The notes under the pieces were generated by a model, which was not told the origin of the DNA, ran no database searches, and worked only from the letters and a program-made list of their open reading frames with translations. Source: Fidelibacterota bacterium (GTDB lineage: Bacteria; Fidelibacterota; UBA2242; JAFGTP01). From it: a stretch of DNA of 64,000 nt. The position numbers were made by a program, and so were the translations under genes. The stretch is from NCBI GenBank assembly GCA_016934035.1, contig JAFGTP010000004.1, positions 24,059 to 88,058 of the forward strand, read 5' to 3'. Shown one piece after another: positions 1-9,165 of the stretch. Each line of letters begins with the position of its first letter. The first letter of the stretch is position 1.

Positions 1-181
1 GGGTGTAGGGAATACCGCCCACACCGACATAGCCGGCATCATTACTTCCAATATTGCCAACGGCAAACTTAATATTATTGATATCATGGTATTGAAAATC
101 ACAATTTGGCGGCGGGAAAACTCTCTGCCCCGACAACTGTACAGATAACAAAAAACTCAGCAGGATAACCATTTTTTTCAT
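1..181 (-). CDS. Exported protein, N-terminal part only (runs off the left edge)
   Basis: Reading leftwards from an ATG at 179-181, the frame stays open for 60 codons to the window edge. The protein starts MKKMVILLSFLLSVQLSGQR, a classic Sec signal peptide with a likely cut after LSG. The next residues (YHDINNIKFAVGNIGSNDAG) resemble the beginning of large T9SS-type surface proteins of FCB bacteria; that resemblance is from memory and weak. It begins 12 bases after the stop of the TonB receptor gene, so it is probably the last visible gene of that operon. Function unknown. Confidence 0.6.
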   Translation of the reverse strand, partial: MKKMVILLSFLLSVQLSGQRVFPPPNCDFQYHDINNIKFAVGNIGSNDAGYVGVGGIPYT

Positions 182-193
182 CGATTTTCAGCC

Positions 194-2944
194 TTAATTA
201 AAGTTAATTTTGATACCCAGGCGGACTAATCTGGCCCAACTATAAGTATCAATTCCACGATAATAGAGCAGATCAGGGTACATGAGATACTGGTCACTGG
301 TTCCGGATAAATCACCATAATCCAATACTTTTCCAGTGCGATAATTATATCCTGAACCCAAATTGAGATTTCTGATGTTGAGCAGGTTCTTGGCTTCCAC
401 AAAAAATCTGAAACGAAATTTTCCCATTCTGAAGCCTTTTTGCAGGTCCGCATCAAGCGTGTAAATCCGGGGGCCCGTTTCGGTGTTGGTTTCAATGTAA
501 ATTTGGTTTGGAATGACAGGAGTATAGGGATATCCGGAATAATAGGAGCCCAGCATATTCAGGGAGAAATCTTTCAGATAAGCCCCAAAAAGATTCAAGG
601 GTTTTGTTTCAGGCACATGAAATGAAAAGGTAAAGTTGGCGACATGATTGATATCATATCCAACTCTTTGCGCACGCACGGGTGGCGGTACGGTTTCACC
701 TCTCTGATAGGCATCCAGTGCACTGAGGTCAAAGCCACGGGCCAGAGAAAAAGTATAATTTGCTGTCAGAGCAAAATAATTTGAGTATTCTTTTCGAAAC
801 TCGGTTTCAAAGCCACGGCTGGATCCAAACCCCGTATTCTGATAAACCACGTTTATCGGTTCAGTCTCTGTCTGGCGCAGTCCGATTCCACCGGCATAAT
901 CTTTTCCAAAGATTTTAACACGCATCACATAATCTTTGATGAATTCTGTTTCCACTCCCACTTCGTAACTGATGGATTTTCTCGGATCAAGGTCCGGATT
1001 TCCAATGGCACCATTCAGAAAAGGATCCAAATACATCTCCTGGAAACTGGGTTGCTGGGCAAAATACCCGTAATTAAAAAATACCTTGGTGTTGAGGTTA
1101 GCCGGAATCGACAATCCGAAGCGAGGTGAATAAGCAACTTTTACACGATCAAACGCTTTGATGTCCGTGCCGGCAGCACGATTAAATGCTGCAATATACT
1201 CATCAGAATTGATGGTTTCGCCATGAATATAATAGTCAGCCCGCATACCCAGCAGCAGGTACATGCCGGCATAATCAATTCTGTCCTGAAAATACCAGCT
1301 GCCACGCTGGGGTGAATCATTGAAATACCAGCGCGTGCTGCCATATCTGGGAAAATCACCGGGAAGCGAATCGCGGTCTGGATAGTAATTGTTATAGCCG
1401 GATATGCTCAGGTAGTTAATATTTTTATGCTGAAAATTGGCACCAAATTCAAACTTATGGATCTTTGCGATATGCTTTACAAACTGAAAATCAAAGTCCC
1501 ACACATCACTTCTTGAAGTGTTATATCCCTTGGTAACGCCATAATCCATGAAGTGATCTTTATCCTCGTCCAGATCTTCTTCCGGCCCGATATAAGCCGG
1601 GTTCGTAAAGGACCAGAGGATATCCTCGTCACTGATTCCAAGAGAATCATAATAATGGATCAAGCCGGGAATTGTCCCCCATTTTGACCAAAGCTTATTT
1701 TCATCAAATCCCATTAATTTGAGATTATACCCCCACATATCCTGGGGATTTTTTAGTCCCATCAGTCCGCCGTAGCTGTCAACCCCCTGTTGTGATATGG
1801 TCAACCTGTAATAAGTGTTTTCCTGAAGGGAATGATTGAAAATCATTGTATATTGACTGACCCTGCTGGTCCCGATGCCGACTCTGTCCGGAAGATCTTT
1901 CCAGGAGTAATTGTAGCCTTTGTCAAAGCTGTTTTGATATCGATATTTGAGATTCAGTCTGATTTTTTTAGTAGGCTTGTAGTCGATAGCGGCCGAACCT
2001 TTGTAATTGGTGTGTTGATTATTTGGAATGGAAAAGAGCCCAAAATCTGTCTCGCCGTAATCACCTCCCATATGATGGTACCCGTCTTTCAGATCCGTGG
2101 ACAGCGTTGTCGAAAAACTTCCGTCACCGGGCAGGAAATTCAAAGGCCCATTAATACCGAGATAAGTATAGGTGTATCCTTCATTTTTACCACTTGAAAA
2201 TTGGTCGGTTTTGGTATGAAAATCCACATCGATATATTCTTTACCGGATTTGGTGATAATATTGATAATAGCACTCTGAGCATTACCATAACGGGCATCA
2301 AAACCACCTTTGATGATTTCCACTTCCTTAATCTGGTTAATGTCAATATCCACAGCATTGACTCCGGTGATGGGATCATTGACCGGAACACCGTCTACAA
2401 GATAAAGCACTTCGTCGCTACGGCCACCTCGAACATGGATTGCGTCATCCACTTTGACGACACCGGCCTGCATGGCAAAAAGGTCTGTGGCTGAAGTCAT
2501 AACAGGCATCCGTTCAATTTCTTCAGAACTGATCATCTGGGAACTGTTGGCGGTTTTGACATCCACAGCCGGCCGGTCCGCAGTCACAATGACTTCCTGG
2601 CCACTGATGGCCTCCACTTCCATTTTAGCGTCGATTTTGGTCATACGGTTACTGGAAACCTTGACTTCCCGTACAGTATATTTACTATAGCTGATAAATG
2701 TCACTGTCATGGTGTAAGTTCCACTGGGTACCTGGGTAATGAGATACATACCGTTTATATCAGAGGCAGACCCGAAGAATTCACTTTTATTATCATTGTT
2801 GACAATGACAACATTGGCCCCCATAAGCGGTTCACCCGTCCTGGCATCGGTTATCATTCCCTTGACGATTCCATCGGCAAAGCAAAGTTTGGTAATGATT
2901 AATATTGCAATGATTGTAATTTTCTTGATCATAATAAAATCCAT
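194..2944 (-). CDS. TonB-dependent receptor with carboxypeptidase-like regulatory domain
   Basis: A 916-residue outer-membrane receptor. After a signal peptide (ending near CFADG) comes a carboxypeptidase D regulatory-like domain at about residues 25-110. The plug domain is at about 130-235, with IHVRGGRSDEVLYLVDGVPV and EVEIIKGGFDARYGNAQSA, typical of TonB plugs. A beta-barrel follows to the C-terminal LGIKINFN. Such receptors import substrates across the outer membrane using TonB-ExbBD energy. The start ATG lies 2 bases after the stop of the upstream lipoprotein gene; a second ATG at 2932 (MIKKIT) is an alternative start. It is the fourth gene of a minus-strand operon whose other members are lipoproteins. 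The substrate cannot be told from sequence; there is no SusD gene beside it. Confidence 0.93.
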   Translation of the reverse strand: MDFIMIKKITIIAILIITKLCFADGIVKGMITDARTGEPLMGANVVIVNNDNKSEFFGSASDINGMYLITQVPSGTYTMTVTFISYSKYTVREVKVSSNRMTKIDAKMEVEAISGQEVIVTADRPAVDVKTANSSQMISSEEIERMPVMTSATDLFAMQAGVVKVDDAIHVRGGRSDEVLYLVDGVPVNDPITGVNAVDIDINQIKEVEIIKGGFDARYGNAQSAIINIITKSGKEYIDVDFHTKTDQFSSGKNEGYTYTYLGINGPLNFLPGDGSFSTTLSTDLKDGYHHMGGDYGETDFGLFSIPNNQHTNYKGSAAIDYKPTKKIRLNLKYRYQNSFDKGYNYSWKDLPDRVGIGTSRVSQYTMIFNHSLQENTYYRLTISQQGVDSYGGLMGLKNPQDMWGYNLKLMGFDENKLWSKWGTIPGLIHYYDSLGISDEDILWSFTNPAYIGPEEDLDEDKDHFMDYGVTKGYNTSRSDVWDFDFQFVKHIAKIHKFEFGANFQHKNINYLSISGYNNYYPDRDSLPGDFPRYGSTRWYFNDSPQRGSWYFQDRIDYAGMYLLLGMRADYYIHGETINSDEYIAAFNRAAGTDIKAFDRVKVAYSPRFGLSIPANLNTKVFFNYGYFAQQPSFQEMYLDPFLNGAIGNPDLDPRKSISYEVGVETEFIKDYVMRVKIFGKDYAGGIGLRQTETEPINVVYQNTGFGSSRGFETEFRKEYSNYFALTANYTFSLARGFDLSALDAYQRGETVPPPVRAQRVGYDINHVANFTFSFHVPETKPLNLFGAYLKDFSLNMLGSYYSGYPYTPVIPNQIYIETNTETGPRIYTLDADLQKGFRMGKFRFRFFVEAKNLLNIRNLNLGSGYNYRTGKVLDYGDLSGTSDQYLMYPDLLYYRGIDTYSWARLVRLGIKINFN

Positions 2945-2946
2945 AT

Positions 2947-4431
2947 TTAGAAGGGTTTATCTTCTTCAAAATAGTCGATTGCTTTACGCAGAATAGCCTG
3001 GCCACCTTCTACTGTAAAAGGATAGAGCGGGAACCCGCAGAATAGAATTCTGTAGGTATCATTATAATATCCGGATCCAACTGTACGTCCATTCCAATTC
3101 AGGGTCGTACTGTCAGTCGTGGCAAATTTGAAAACAGGTTCGGCAAAGTTGCCAAGGCCATTGATATAGGTGACGTCCGCAACACCTCCGATTGCCGCAC
3201 TGATTTTTGAAATATCCACAGCGACAGAGTCAGAATCAAAAGTCACAGCCAGCATTTTATTGGGGACATCATCATAGTGGCTATTGATATGCAGGATTTC
3301 CTTTGCGAAATCACCGAAATATCGAAGTTCATCAACCACTTCGGGCCGTTCCAGATTGTCCAGAATTTCCCTGGAAGTGATCATGAGATTACCACCGGTT
3401 TCGACATACTGCCAAAGGACCGGGATGAATTCATTTAAATGTGAGGCCCGTGTATGTTCACAATGATAAAGCACATTTTTATATTTGGCAATCTCTTTTA
3501 CAGGAACAACACCCTGGGCCGTATAATCCCACATTCCATAGCTGTTCGGAACCACACCGTCAAACACTTCAGTAAAAAACCCATCCTGTTTTGTATCAGA
3601 GACACCGAATCTGTCGTCATAAGTATCATCAATGACCAGCCATTCCAGATCATCATGATCGGGCACATAAAAATAAACTTCAATCGATGCCGGAGTGTCA
3701 TCGTCTTTATAAGCCGTGTTTCTTGCTTTGACATAAATTGTATGGGGCCCTTCGAGTTCACCTTCAATCAAAGTCGGGTCAATAAAAAAAGCAGAATCTG
3801 CCACCGGACCCAGCCATTGACCATCATCTACTTTGTAGAGATAATCCATGATTTCAGGCGGATTGGTGTAGAGGTTTGGATTGGGCTGGGAATCTGAAAC
3901 CACCACTTTGATTCCCTGGTAAATATAGTCTGTAAAATCATTAACCAGCAATGTATCCCCCCAGGCCGGAAATTCAATACCCGTTTCCGGCGGAACACTC
4001 TGGCGGGTGTAGATAACCAAACTATCGCCAACAGGATCAATGTTCCCTTCTTTATCTTCCGCATAAATATGAATCCTTTGCCGATTCACAGTTTCCCTGG
4101 AAGGAAATACAATCAGTTCACGTTCATTTTCGGTATAAACCATTTCCTGTTCAAAAACTTCTTTGGAATCCATGTACAGGGTTGCTATTTGATAATGGTA
4201 TCCCTTGATAATACTGTTATCGGAAATACCGTTCCAACCGATATATTGCACAGATTCATATAACTGGTCGGGAGGTTCAGCAGCATTCGGACTGGGTATA
4301 TTTAATACTTTCGTCTCCGGCGGGGCAATTGCATATTTCTTGCCGCTCATTTCAGGTTTTAACAATTCAGAACAACTGTAAACCATTATAAAAATAACAA
4401 ACAATAGTAGTAATTTTTTATAACTCTTCAT
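2947..4431 (-). CDS. Surface lipoprotein with Ig-like region and GATase-like C-terminal domain
   Basis: A 494-residue lipoprotein. The signal peptide ends in MVYSC with the lipidated Cys at position 20. Residues about 40-260 look like two beta-sandwich (Ig/FnIII-like) modules, both introduced by a PPET motif and containing YxYKVDDGxW-type stretches. Residues about 265-490 contain WLVIDDTYDDR, NVLYHCEHTRAS and YVETGGNLMITSREILDNL, which suggests a Rossmann-like glutamine-amidotransferase fold of the kind seen in DUF4350-like proteins. No catalytic Cys is evident, so it is probably a binding or scaffolding domain. It is tightly packed between another lipoprotein gene (2 bases) and the TonB receptor (2 bases), so it probably works at the outer membrane with that receptor. 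I do not recognise a specific function. Confidence 0.75.
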   Translation of the reverse strand: MKSYKKLLLLFVIFIMVYSCSELLKPEMSGKKYAIAPPETKVLNIPSPNAAEPPDQLYESVQYIGWNGISDNSIIKGYHYQIATLYMDSKEVFEQEMVYTENERELIVFPSRETVNRQRIHIYAEDKEGNIDPVGDSLVIYTRQSVPPETGIEFPAWGDTLLVNDFTDYIYQGIKVVVSDSQPNPNLYTNPPEIMDYLYKVDDGQWLGPVADSAFFIDPTLIEGELEGPHTIYVKARNTAYKDDDTPASIEVYFYVPDHDDLEWLVIDDTYDDRFGVSDTKQDGFFTEVFDGVVPNSYGMWDYTAQGVVPVKEIAKYKNVLYHCEHTRASHLNEFIPVLWQYVETGGNLMITSREILDNLERPEVVDELRYFGDFAKEILHINSHYDDVPNKMLAVTFDSDSVAVDISKISAAIGGVADVTYINGLGNFAEPVFKFATTDSTTLNWNGRTVGSGYYNDTYRILFCGFPLYPFTVEGGQAILRKAIDYFEEDKPF

Positions 4432-4433
4432 CT

Positions 4434-5045
4434 CTATTCCTGTTCAATTTGTAAATTGCCAATAGCTGTACTGTCATCACCCACCGTGCTGAAATAAAAT
4501 TTATCACCCAGACGTCTGATTCCTTCATTGACATAATAGGTCAGATAAATATCGGTAATCTGGTTTTCGGCAATCGGAAATTCAGTCTCAATGCTCACCA
4601 TGGTTTTGGCACCTTGGCCCTGATAGGTCAACGGGTATTTTTGGCCTCCGATTACAAAAGCAGTATCCAGTGGTGACATCTGAAATTGCAGTTTGGTGTA
4701 CTCATAAGGTGGCACTGAACCGTGGGCGATTTTCACATATTCCTGTTTATTGTCCAGCAGATTGAAAATAACCGCCTTTGTTCTGTCCTGACGAAACTGG
4801 TCCGGTTCCTGATAAAAGTCCGTATAATTGGTATCATTGTAGAGGCGAAAATTGGTACAGATGACCTTCAGACTGTCATTTTCCTGAACGATGTTTTCAA
4901 AAGCGGTGCCTTCGCCCAGGTCATAGTTAAACCAAATTCTGATTTCACCGGGTTTTGTTATTTCTTCCACTGTTGGGAATTCACAATCGGCCATCATCAG
5001 CCAACCCAAAATTGAAATTCCCAAAATTAGATATTTAGTTTTCAT
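4434..5045 (-). CDS. Small uncharacterised lipoprotein
   Basis: About 203 residues when started at the ATG at 5045 (MKTKYLILG). A GTG at 5057 sharing a base with the previous stop codon would add four residues. The signal peptide ends in MMADC, a usable lipobox with Cys at position 21. The rest is beta-rich and holds short acidic and aromatic patches (IRIWFNYDLGEG, NYTDFYQEPDQF). No catalytic motif is visible. It is translationally coupled to the phytase-like lipoprotein upstream and the 494-residue lipoprotein downstream. Function unknown; from context it is a cell-envelope partner of the TonB receptor. Confidence 0.7.
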   Translation of the reverse strand: MKTKYLILGISILGWLMMADCEFPTVEEITKPGEIRIWFNYDLGEGTAFENIVQENDSLKVICTNFRLYNDTNYTDFYQEPDQFRQDRTKAVIFNLLDNKQEYVKIAHGSVPPYEYTKLQFQMSPLDTAFVIGGQKYPLTYQGQGAKTMVSIETEFPIAENQITDIYLTYYVNEGIRRLGDKFYFSTVGDDSTAIGNLQIEQE

Positions 5046-5056
5046 TCCCGTATCCA

Positions 5057-6352
5057 CTATTTTATTTTAATTATTTTTATATTAACATCTTCTTTGATCA
5101 CATCGTAAGTGCCGGCCTCAAGGTTCCCGTTTTCAATCCCATAATCATGGCGTTCCAGAACGGCAATTTTATCATGACCAACCCTGGTTATACCTGCCAC
5201 CGGTTTATCAAAATCACCGGAAATATCAATAATATCACGTTTTACAGCGAAGGACAATCCGGCTGAATCCAGTTCCTGGTAGGTCAATGTCTCCAGAGAT
5301 TTTCCGAAAATACCTTCGGCCGTAGGCGTTGTCCAGATGGAATCCGGCAAAATGACTTTTACCAGAAGATTGCGGACATTCCCACCCGATTTTCCATATT
5401 CATTGATAAAACAAGTGGTATCATCAATCATCACCAGTCCGCTGATACTGATTTCCTCTTCAGCAATACCATCATAATCGGCCGGCTCAACTTCATATAG
5501 TGCGCTCTTCTCCCAGCGCATTATATCCGTAGAATTAGGTTCCAGCCGCACAAAACGGCGTCGGTTTTTCATTAACTCCAGGGTATCGATGACATGAATA
5601 TTGCCCACACTGTCAGTAGCTGTCGGATAATTCAACAGTTCCTTTTCAATGATTGCAACCAGCCGCCCCTGGCTGTCCATATCCAGGCCGGAAAATCCAC
5701 CGTCACCTTCGCGCTTCATATAATATTTCCGTAAACCTTTGTAAGGGTCAAGACGCTGAACAATATTGGCAAAACCCCTTTGTTCGCCAAGTTCACCCCA
5801 GCGACCAGTCAATTGATAAAAGGAAGGTCCGTATTTGTCAGCAATCCAGAAAAAATTCCCATCGGCAGAATAGACAATACCGCCGGGATTGATTCCCCAA
5901 TACTGCAGTTCAAGGGAGGAATTGACAATTTCAAATTCATTGGTTGTTGAAGGCAGGCCTGTCACCTTTTCCCCCCGCAATGTCAGAATCGGATTGCGCT
6001 CAACCACTTCAATCTTGTTTTTGTCATTCAATTTTATAAAAACAATTTCCGGAGTAAAATCCGGTGCCAGAAAATTGATTTTTTCCAGAATGCCGCTGAC
6101 GCTGTTGAGGACTGGTCCTCTATTGGTTACAAGGACATACTCTCTTCCTCCCATGTAAAAAATAGATGAAAAACCGCCTAATTTGAAATCAGACCCTTCC
6201 TGAAGCCCGGGCAGGTCACTCCACGACAATGTATAAGTCCCTTCAAAATCGGGTGTAGATATCAATGGATTACTACTTTCACACTGCATTAGCAGCAAGA
6301 TTGAAAAGGAAATCAACAGGATGATCAATAACAGTTTTTTATTTTGGTTCAT
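5057..6352 (-). CDS. Lipoprotein with esterase-like phytase (beta-propeller) domain
   Basis: A 431-residue lipoprotein; the signal peptide ends in LLLMQC (Cys 24). The mature protein reads like the 'esterase-like activity of phytase' family (PF13449): LGGFSSIFYMGGREYVLVTN near the start, then GIVYSADGNFFWIADKYGPS, GLDMDSQGRLVAIIEKELL and ISGLVMIDDTTCFINEYGKS, with FAVKRDIIDISGDFDKPVAG near the end. Members form a propeller and some hydrolyse phosphate esters or esters, but the family is loosely characterised. It is the first gene of a five-gene minus-strand operon that includes a TonB receptor, so phosphate-ester or organic-ligand scavenging is possible. Enzymatic activity is an inference. 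Confidence 0.75.
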   Translation of the reverse strand: MNQNKKLLLIILLISFSILLLMQCESSNPLISTPDFEGTYTLSWSDLPGLQEGSDFKLGGFSSIFYMGGREYVLVTNRGPVLNSVSGILEKINFLAPDFTPEIVFIKLNDKNKIEVVERNPILTLRGEKVTGLPSTTNEFEIVNSSLELQYWGINPGGIVYSADGNFFWIADKYGPSFYQLTGRWGELGEQRGFANIVQRLDPYKGLRKYYMKREGDGGFSGLDMDSQGRLVAIIEKELLNYPTATDSVGNIHVIDTLELMKNRRRFVRLEPNSTDIMRWEKSALYEVEPADYDGIAEEEISISGLVMIDDTTCFINEYGKSGGNVRNLLVKVILPDSIWTTPTAEGIFGKSLETLTYQELDSAGLSFAVKRDIIDISGDFDKPVAGITRVGHDKIAVLERHDYGIENGNLEAGTYDVIKEDVNIKIIKIK

Positions 6353-6692
6353 ATTCCTCCCAAACTGGTGTGCTCTTAATCTTTTCTATATTAAAACAAT
6401 ATTTTTTTATCATCAACTATTTTTTAATTTTTTTTATAAATTAAACAAGAATTTATCAATATTTTAATTAATTGTCTTTAAAAACAAACTTAATCTCCTC
6501 TAAAAACAGACCCACTCTTCAGGTATTATCTTCTTGAAAATACTCTGAGTTCTTTGAGGAAAAATCATTTTTTCAAGGAAAATTTGGCTAAATTTTCTAT
6601 AAAAATATCTAATTTTTAAAAATTTTTAAATATTACATCAACACTTGACTGCCACCTAAAAAGGAAGATAGCGCCGATAAAAAAACCGGGGG
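6353..6692. other. AT-rich gene-free stretch between two minus-strand operons
   Basis: About 340 bases, strongly AT-rich, with runs of A and T and no open frame of note. It should hold the promoter of the five-gene lipoprotein/TonB operon (next to 6353) and the end of the galK operon transcript (6679-6706). I see no convincing palindrome or defined promoter pair. Confidence 0.6.
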
Positions 6693-6706
6693 CTAAATTT
6701 CCCAGG
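6679..6706 (-). terminator. Probable rho-independent terminator of the galK operon
   Basis: On the minus strand CC-T-GGG and CCC-C-GG flank a 9-base loop (one T/C mismatch), followed directly by seven T. The stem overlaps the stop codon of the Gfo/Idh gene. The stem is short, hence moderate confidence. Confidence 0.5.
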
Positions 6707-7757
6707 GGTATTTTATCGTCAATTTTGCATTATTTTTACAGGCTGACTCAGCGGCATAAATTCCCGGCAGCGTCATTTCCAGGGCCTCTTTAATTCCCAC
6801 AGGAGACGGCCCTCCAATATAGATTGCATGGAAAAAGCTTTTTAATAGTTCGAAATTGGCACCACCATGATTTCCGATATCCAGGCGGCCCTGATTCTCA
6901 GGCATGGCCTCTCCCACTTCGAGATCCAAAAACTGTTTTTCAGCAGAATTATCAGTTGAATACCAATAGGTTTTGCCACTATTTTCGCCACTGTAATCCA
7001 TGGTTCTTTCAAAATAACCTTTTGTACCAAACACACGGAAGCGATGTCCATGCACCGGGCAATGATTAATAAAAGAGACCAGCAGTTTCATCACCACACC
7101 CGAGGACGTTCGAAAAATTGCTGTCATGGCATCATGATGAACAGGGTCATTGTAGACATGGCTACCGGTATCAAAACCTACAACCTCCCTGAAGGGCTCT
7201 TTCAAAATTTTCATCACCGGCCCCAGGGAATGGGTACAATATCGAATACTTTCATAGCCTTCACGCCAGGGCGTTTCCCCAAAGAGTTCAGTCAAATCAT
7301 GAATGTATTCCGATTCGATACAATAGGGTTTTCCCAATTTTCCCCGTTTGTACAATTCCTCCAGTTTTTGAACATATCCAAAAAAATTGGTGGTACTTTG
7401 CAGCATAAAAATACGCTTTGTTTTACCGGCTGCCTGCCAAAGTCTTTGGGCTTCCTGAATATCATTAACGGCCGGAACATCACACAATACATGGATCCCT
7501 TTTTCAATTGCCCGGATGCTGAATTCCCCATGCATTGGAGCCGGCGTCTCTACCAGCAGGGCCTCCATTTCCGAAACCCTTAACATTGCCTCAAAATCAG
7601 AATACAGGATTGCAGAGGGAACTAAATTTCCGGCTTCCTTCAAAGCCTTTTGCCTGTTATCACAGATTGCAACTATTTCCTCGGAGGGAAAATGGCAATT
7701 GATTAATTTTGCCATTTTGATCCCTCTGATTCCAAATCCTATTATTCCAATTTTCAT
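6693..7757 (-). CDS. Gfo/Idh/MocA family oxidoreductase
   Basis: A 354-residue cytoplasmic NAD(P)-dependent sugar dehydrogenase-type protein. It begins with a Rossmann nucleotide-binding motif (MKIGIIGFGIRGIKMAKLI), then VAICDNRQKAL, and the family signature LLVETPAPMHGEF...GIHVLCDVPAV, where the usual EKP is CDVP. The C-terminal half has the beta-sheet substrate domain (YESIRYCTHSLGPVMKIL, NHGGANFELLKSFFHAI). It starts 12 bases after the GH109-like gene and is the last gene of the galK operon. It shares the 'EVPA/DVPA' variant with its neighbour, so the pair may act on the same amino-sugar or galactoside. The substrate is not evident. Confidence 0.85.
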   Translation of the reverse strand: MKIGIIGFGIRGIKMAKLINCHFPSEEIVAICDNRQKALKEAGNLVPSAILYSDFEAMLRVSEMEALLVETPAPMHGEFSIRAIEKGIHVLCDVPAVNDIQEAQRLWQAAGKTKRIFMLQSTTNFFGYVQKLEELYKRGKLGKPYCIESEYIHDLTELFGETPWREGYESIRYCTHSLGPVMKILKEPFREVVGFDTGSHVYNDPVHHDAMTAIFRTSSGVVMKLLVSFINHCPVHGHRFRVFGTKGYFERTMDYSGENSGKTYWYSTDNSAEKQFLDLEVGEAMPENQGRLDIGNHGGANFELLKSFFHAIYIGGPSPVGIKEALEMTLPGIYAAESACKNNAKLTIKYPWEI

Positions 7758-7769
7758 AAACTTATAATC

Positions 7770-9140
7770 TTAGATTAACTGGTCAAATCTCATCACCGGC
7801 AACTGGCGTTCTTTTTTCCACATACCCCGGGTAAAATCAGGAAAGGCCATCGGTTTGCCTTTTCTCGCAATGGACTTTTCACTCAGATCCGTTACGGCAC
7901 TCATCATGGCAGCATCATAGACATCCATGTCGGGTTCAACTCCCAGCCGCAAGGCCCGGACCAGGCGAAAATCTTCCAGATAATCCATGCCGCCATGTCC
8001 GGCAGCACCTTCCATTTCTGTACGCATTTTGACCCAAAGCGGATGTTCATATGATTCCATCCAGGAATCAATCTCTTCCCATCCATGATGGGGGCTACGG
8101 CCTTCAATGTGGATCAGGGGTTTGGGATATTTTCGAATCACACCGTTGGTTCCCTGTACATAAATATCGCGGCTGTAGGGTCTGGGAAGGTTTGTGTCAT
8201 GGGTCAGCACCACTGTTTCACCCCGAAAGGTTTTTAACATCGATACAACTACATCTCCCAACTTAAACTGTTCTTTGGCTTCCGGACTGTCTTTTCCGAA
8301 AAATTTCACAGCCCATTCATGCAGACCTCTGGATTTAGTGCTCATTGATTCCAGGTATTCAAAATAATTTCCGCGATTGATTTCCAGGCATTGGGCCACC
8401 GGTCCAAGTCCATGGGTCGGATAAATGTCACCATTTCTCGTGACTGAATATTTACGACGCCACAATCCTTCGCCCTCATTGGAAAACTTAATTTCCCGCA
8501 AATCGTGCAAATAACCGCAGCGGGCATGGACCAGTTCACCGAATACCCCCTGGAAAACCATGTTCAATATCATCATTTCAACTTTATCATAATTGCAGTT
8601 TTCCATCATGATACAGTGCTTGCGGGTCTTTTCCGAAGTATCCACCAATTGCCAACTTTCTTCTATGGTCCGTGCGGCAGGAACTTCAACAGCAGCGTGT
8701 TTTCCAGCCTCCATGGCATCAACACACATGGGCACATGCCATTCCCATGGAGTGGCGATATATACCAGGTCCAGGTCGTCCCGCTGGCATAGGCGTTTAT
8801 AATCAGTTTCACTACGACTGTAACCTTCAGGCACCATCATGCCTTTGTCCTTATGCCATTGCTGAATACGCTCTACTTTTTCCGGTACGATATCACAGAC
8901 AGCAACAATTTTTGCACCCGGAATATTCATCAGGTTTTCGACATGGGCACTACCCATTCCGCCAACGCCGATAAAGCCAATACGGACTTCTTCCAGGGGC
9001 CGCATCGGATAGGCCGGGGGCACAGCACCGCGCAATCCCAACTGGCTGCAACTGGACAACATTGAGGTTCCCAGGACCAACCCACCTCCGGCCGCCAGTC
9101 CTGTTTTTAAAAAATTTCTTCGATCAATTTTCTGACTCAT
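7770..9140 (-). CDS. Tat-exported Gfo/Idh/MocA protein, GH109-like (alpha-N-acetylgalactosaminidase family)
   Basis: The start is the ATG at 9140, preceded by GGGAGG five bases upstream; the 456-residue product begins MSQKIDRRNFLKTG, a twin-arginine signal (RR at 7-8) followed by a hydrophobic stretch and LSSC. The mature part has VRIGFIGVGGMGSAHVENL (NAD-binding), IVAVCDIVPEKVE, DLVYIATPWEWHVPMCVDAM, GKHAAVEVPAA, EKTRKHCIMMENCNYD, GVFGELVHARCGYLHDLR and GDIYPTHGLGPVAQCLEINR. These match the GH109 enzymes that use bound NAD+ for redox-assisted glycoside cleavage. The neighbours galK and galE fit a route for galactose or GalNAc units. GH109 specificity is varied, so the exact linkage is an inference. 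Confidence 0.78.
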   Translation of the reverse strand: MSQKIDRRNFLKTGLAAGGGLVLGTSMLSSCSQLGLRGAVPPAYPMRPLEEVRIGFIGVGGMGSAHVENLMNIPGAKIVAVCDIVPEKVERIQQWHKDKGMMVPEGYSRSETDYKRLCQRDDLDLVYIATPWEWHVPMCVDAMEAGKHAAVEVPAARTIEESWQLVDTSEKTRKHCIMMENCNYDKVEMMILNMVFQGVFGELVHARCGYLHDLREIKFSNEGEGLWRRKYSVTRNGDIYPTHGLGPVAQCLEINRGNYFEYLESMSTKSRGLHEWAVKFFGKDSPEAKEQFKLGDVVVSMLKTFRGETVVLTHDTNLPRPYSRDIYVQGTNGVIRKYPKPLIHIEGRSPHHGWEEIDSWMESYEHPLWVKMRTEMEGAAGHGGMDYLEDFRLVRALRLGVEPDMDVYDAAMMSAVTDLSEKSIARKGKPMAFPDFTRGMWKKERQLPVMRFDQLI

Positions 9141-9165
9141 AGGTCCTCCCAATATTTTTTCGATT

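Noticed and set aside
7044..7583. A 179-codon plus-strand frame within the Gfo/Idh gene
   Set aside because: Antisense to a conserved enzyme; no ribosome-binding site and no family pattern.
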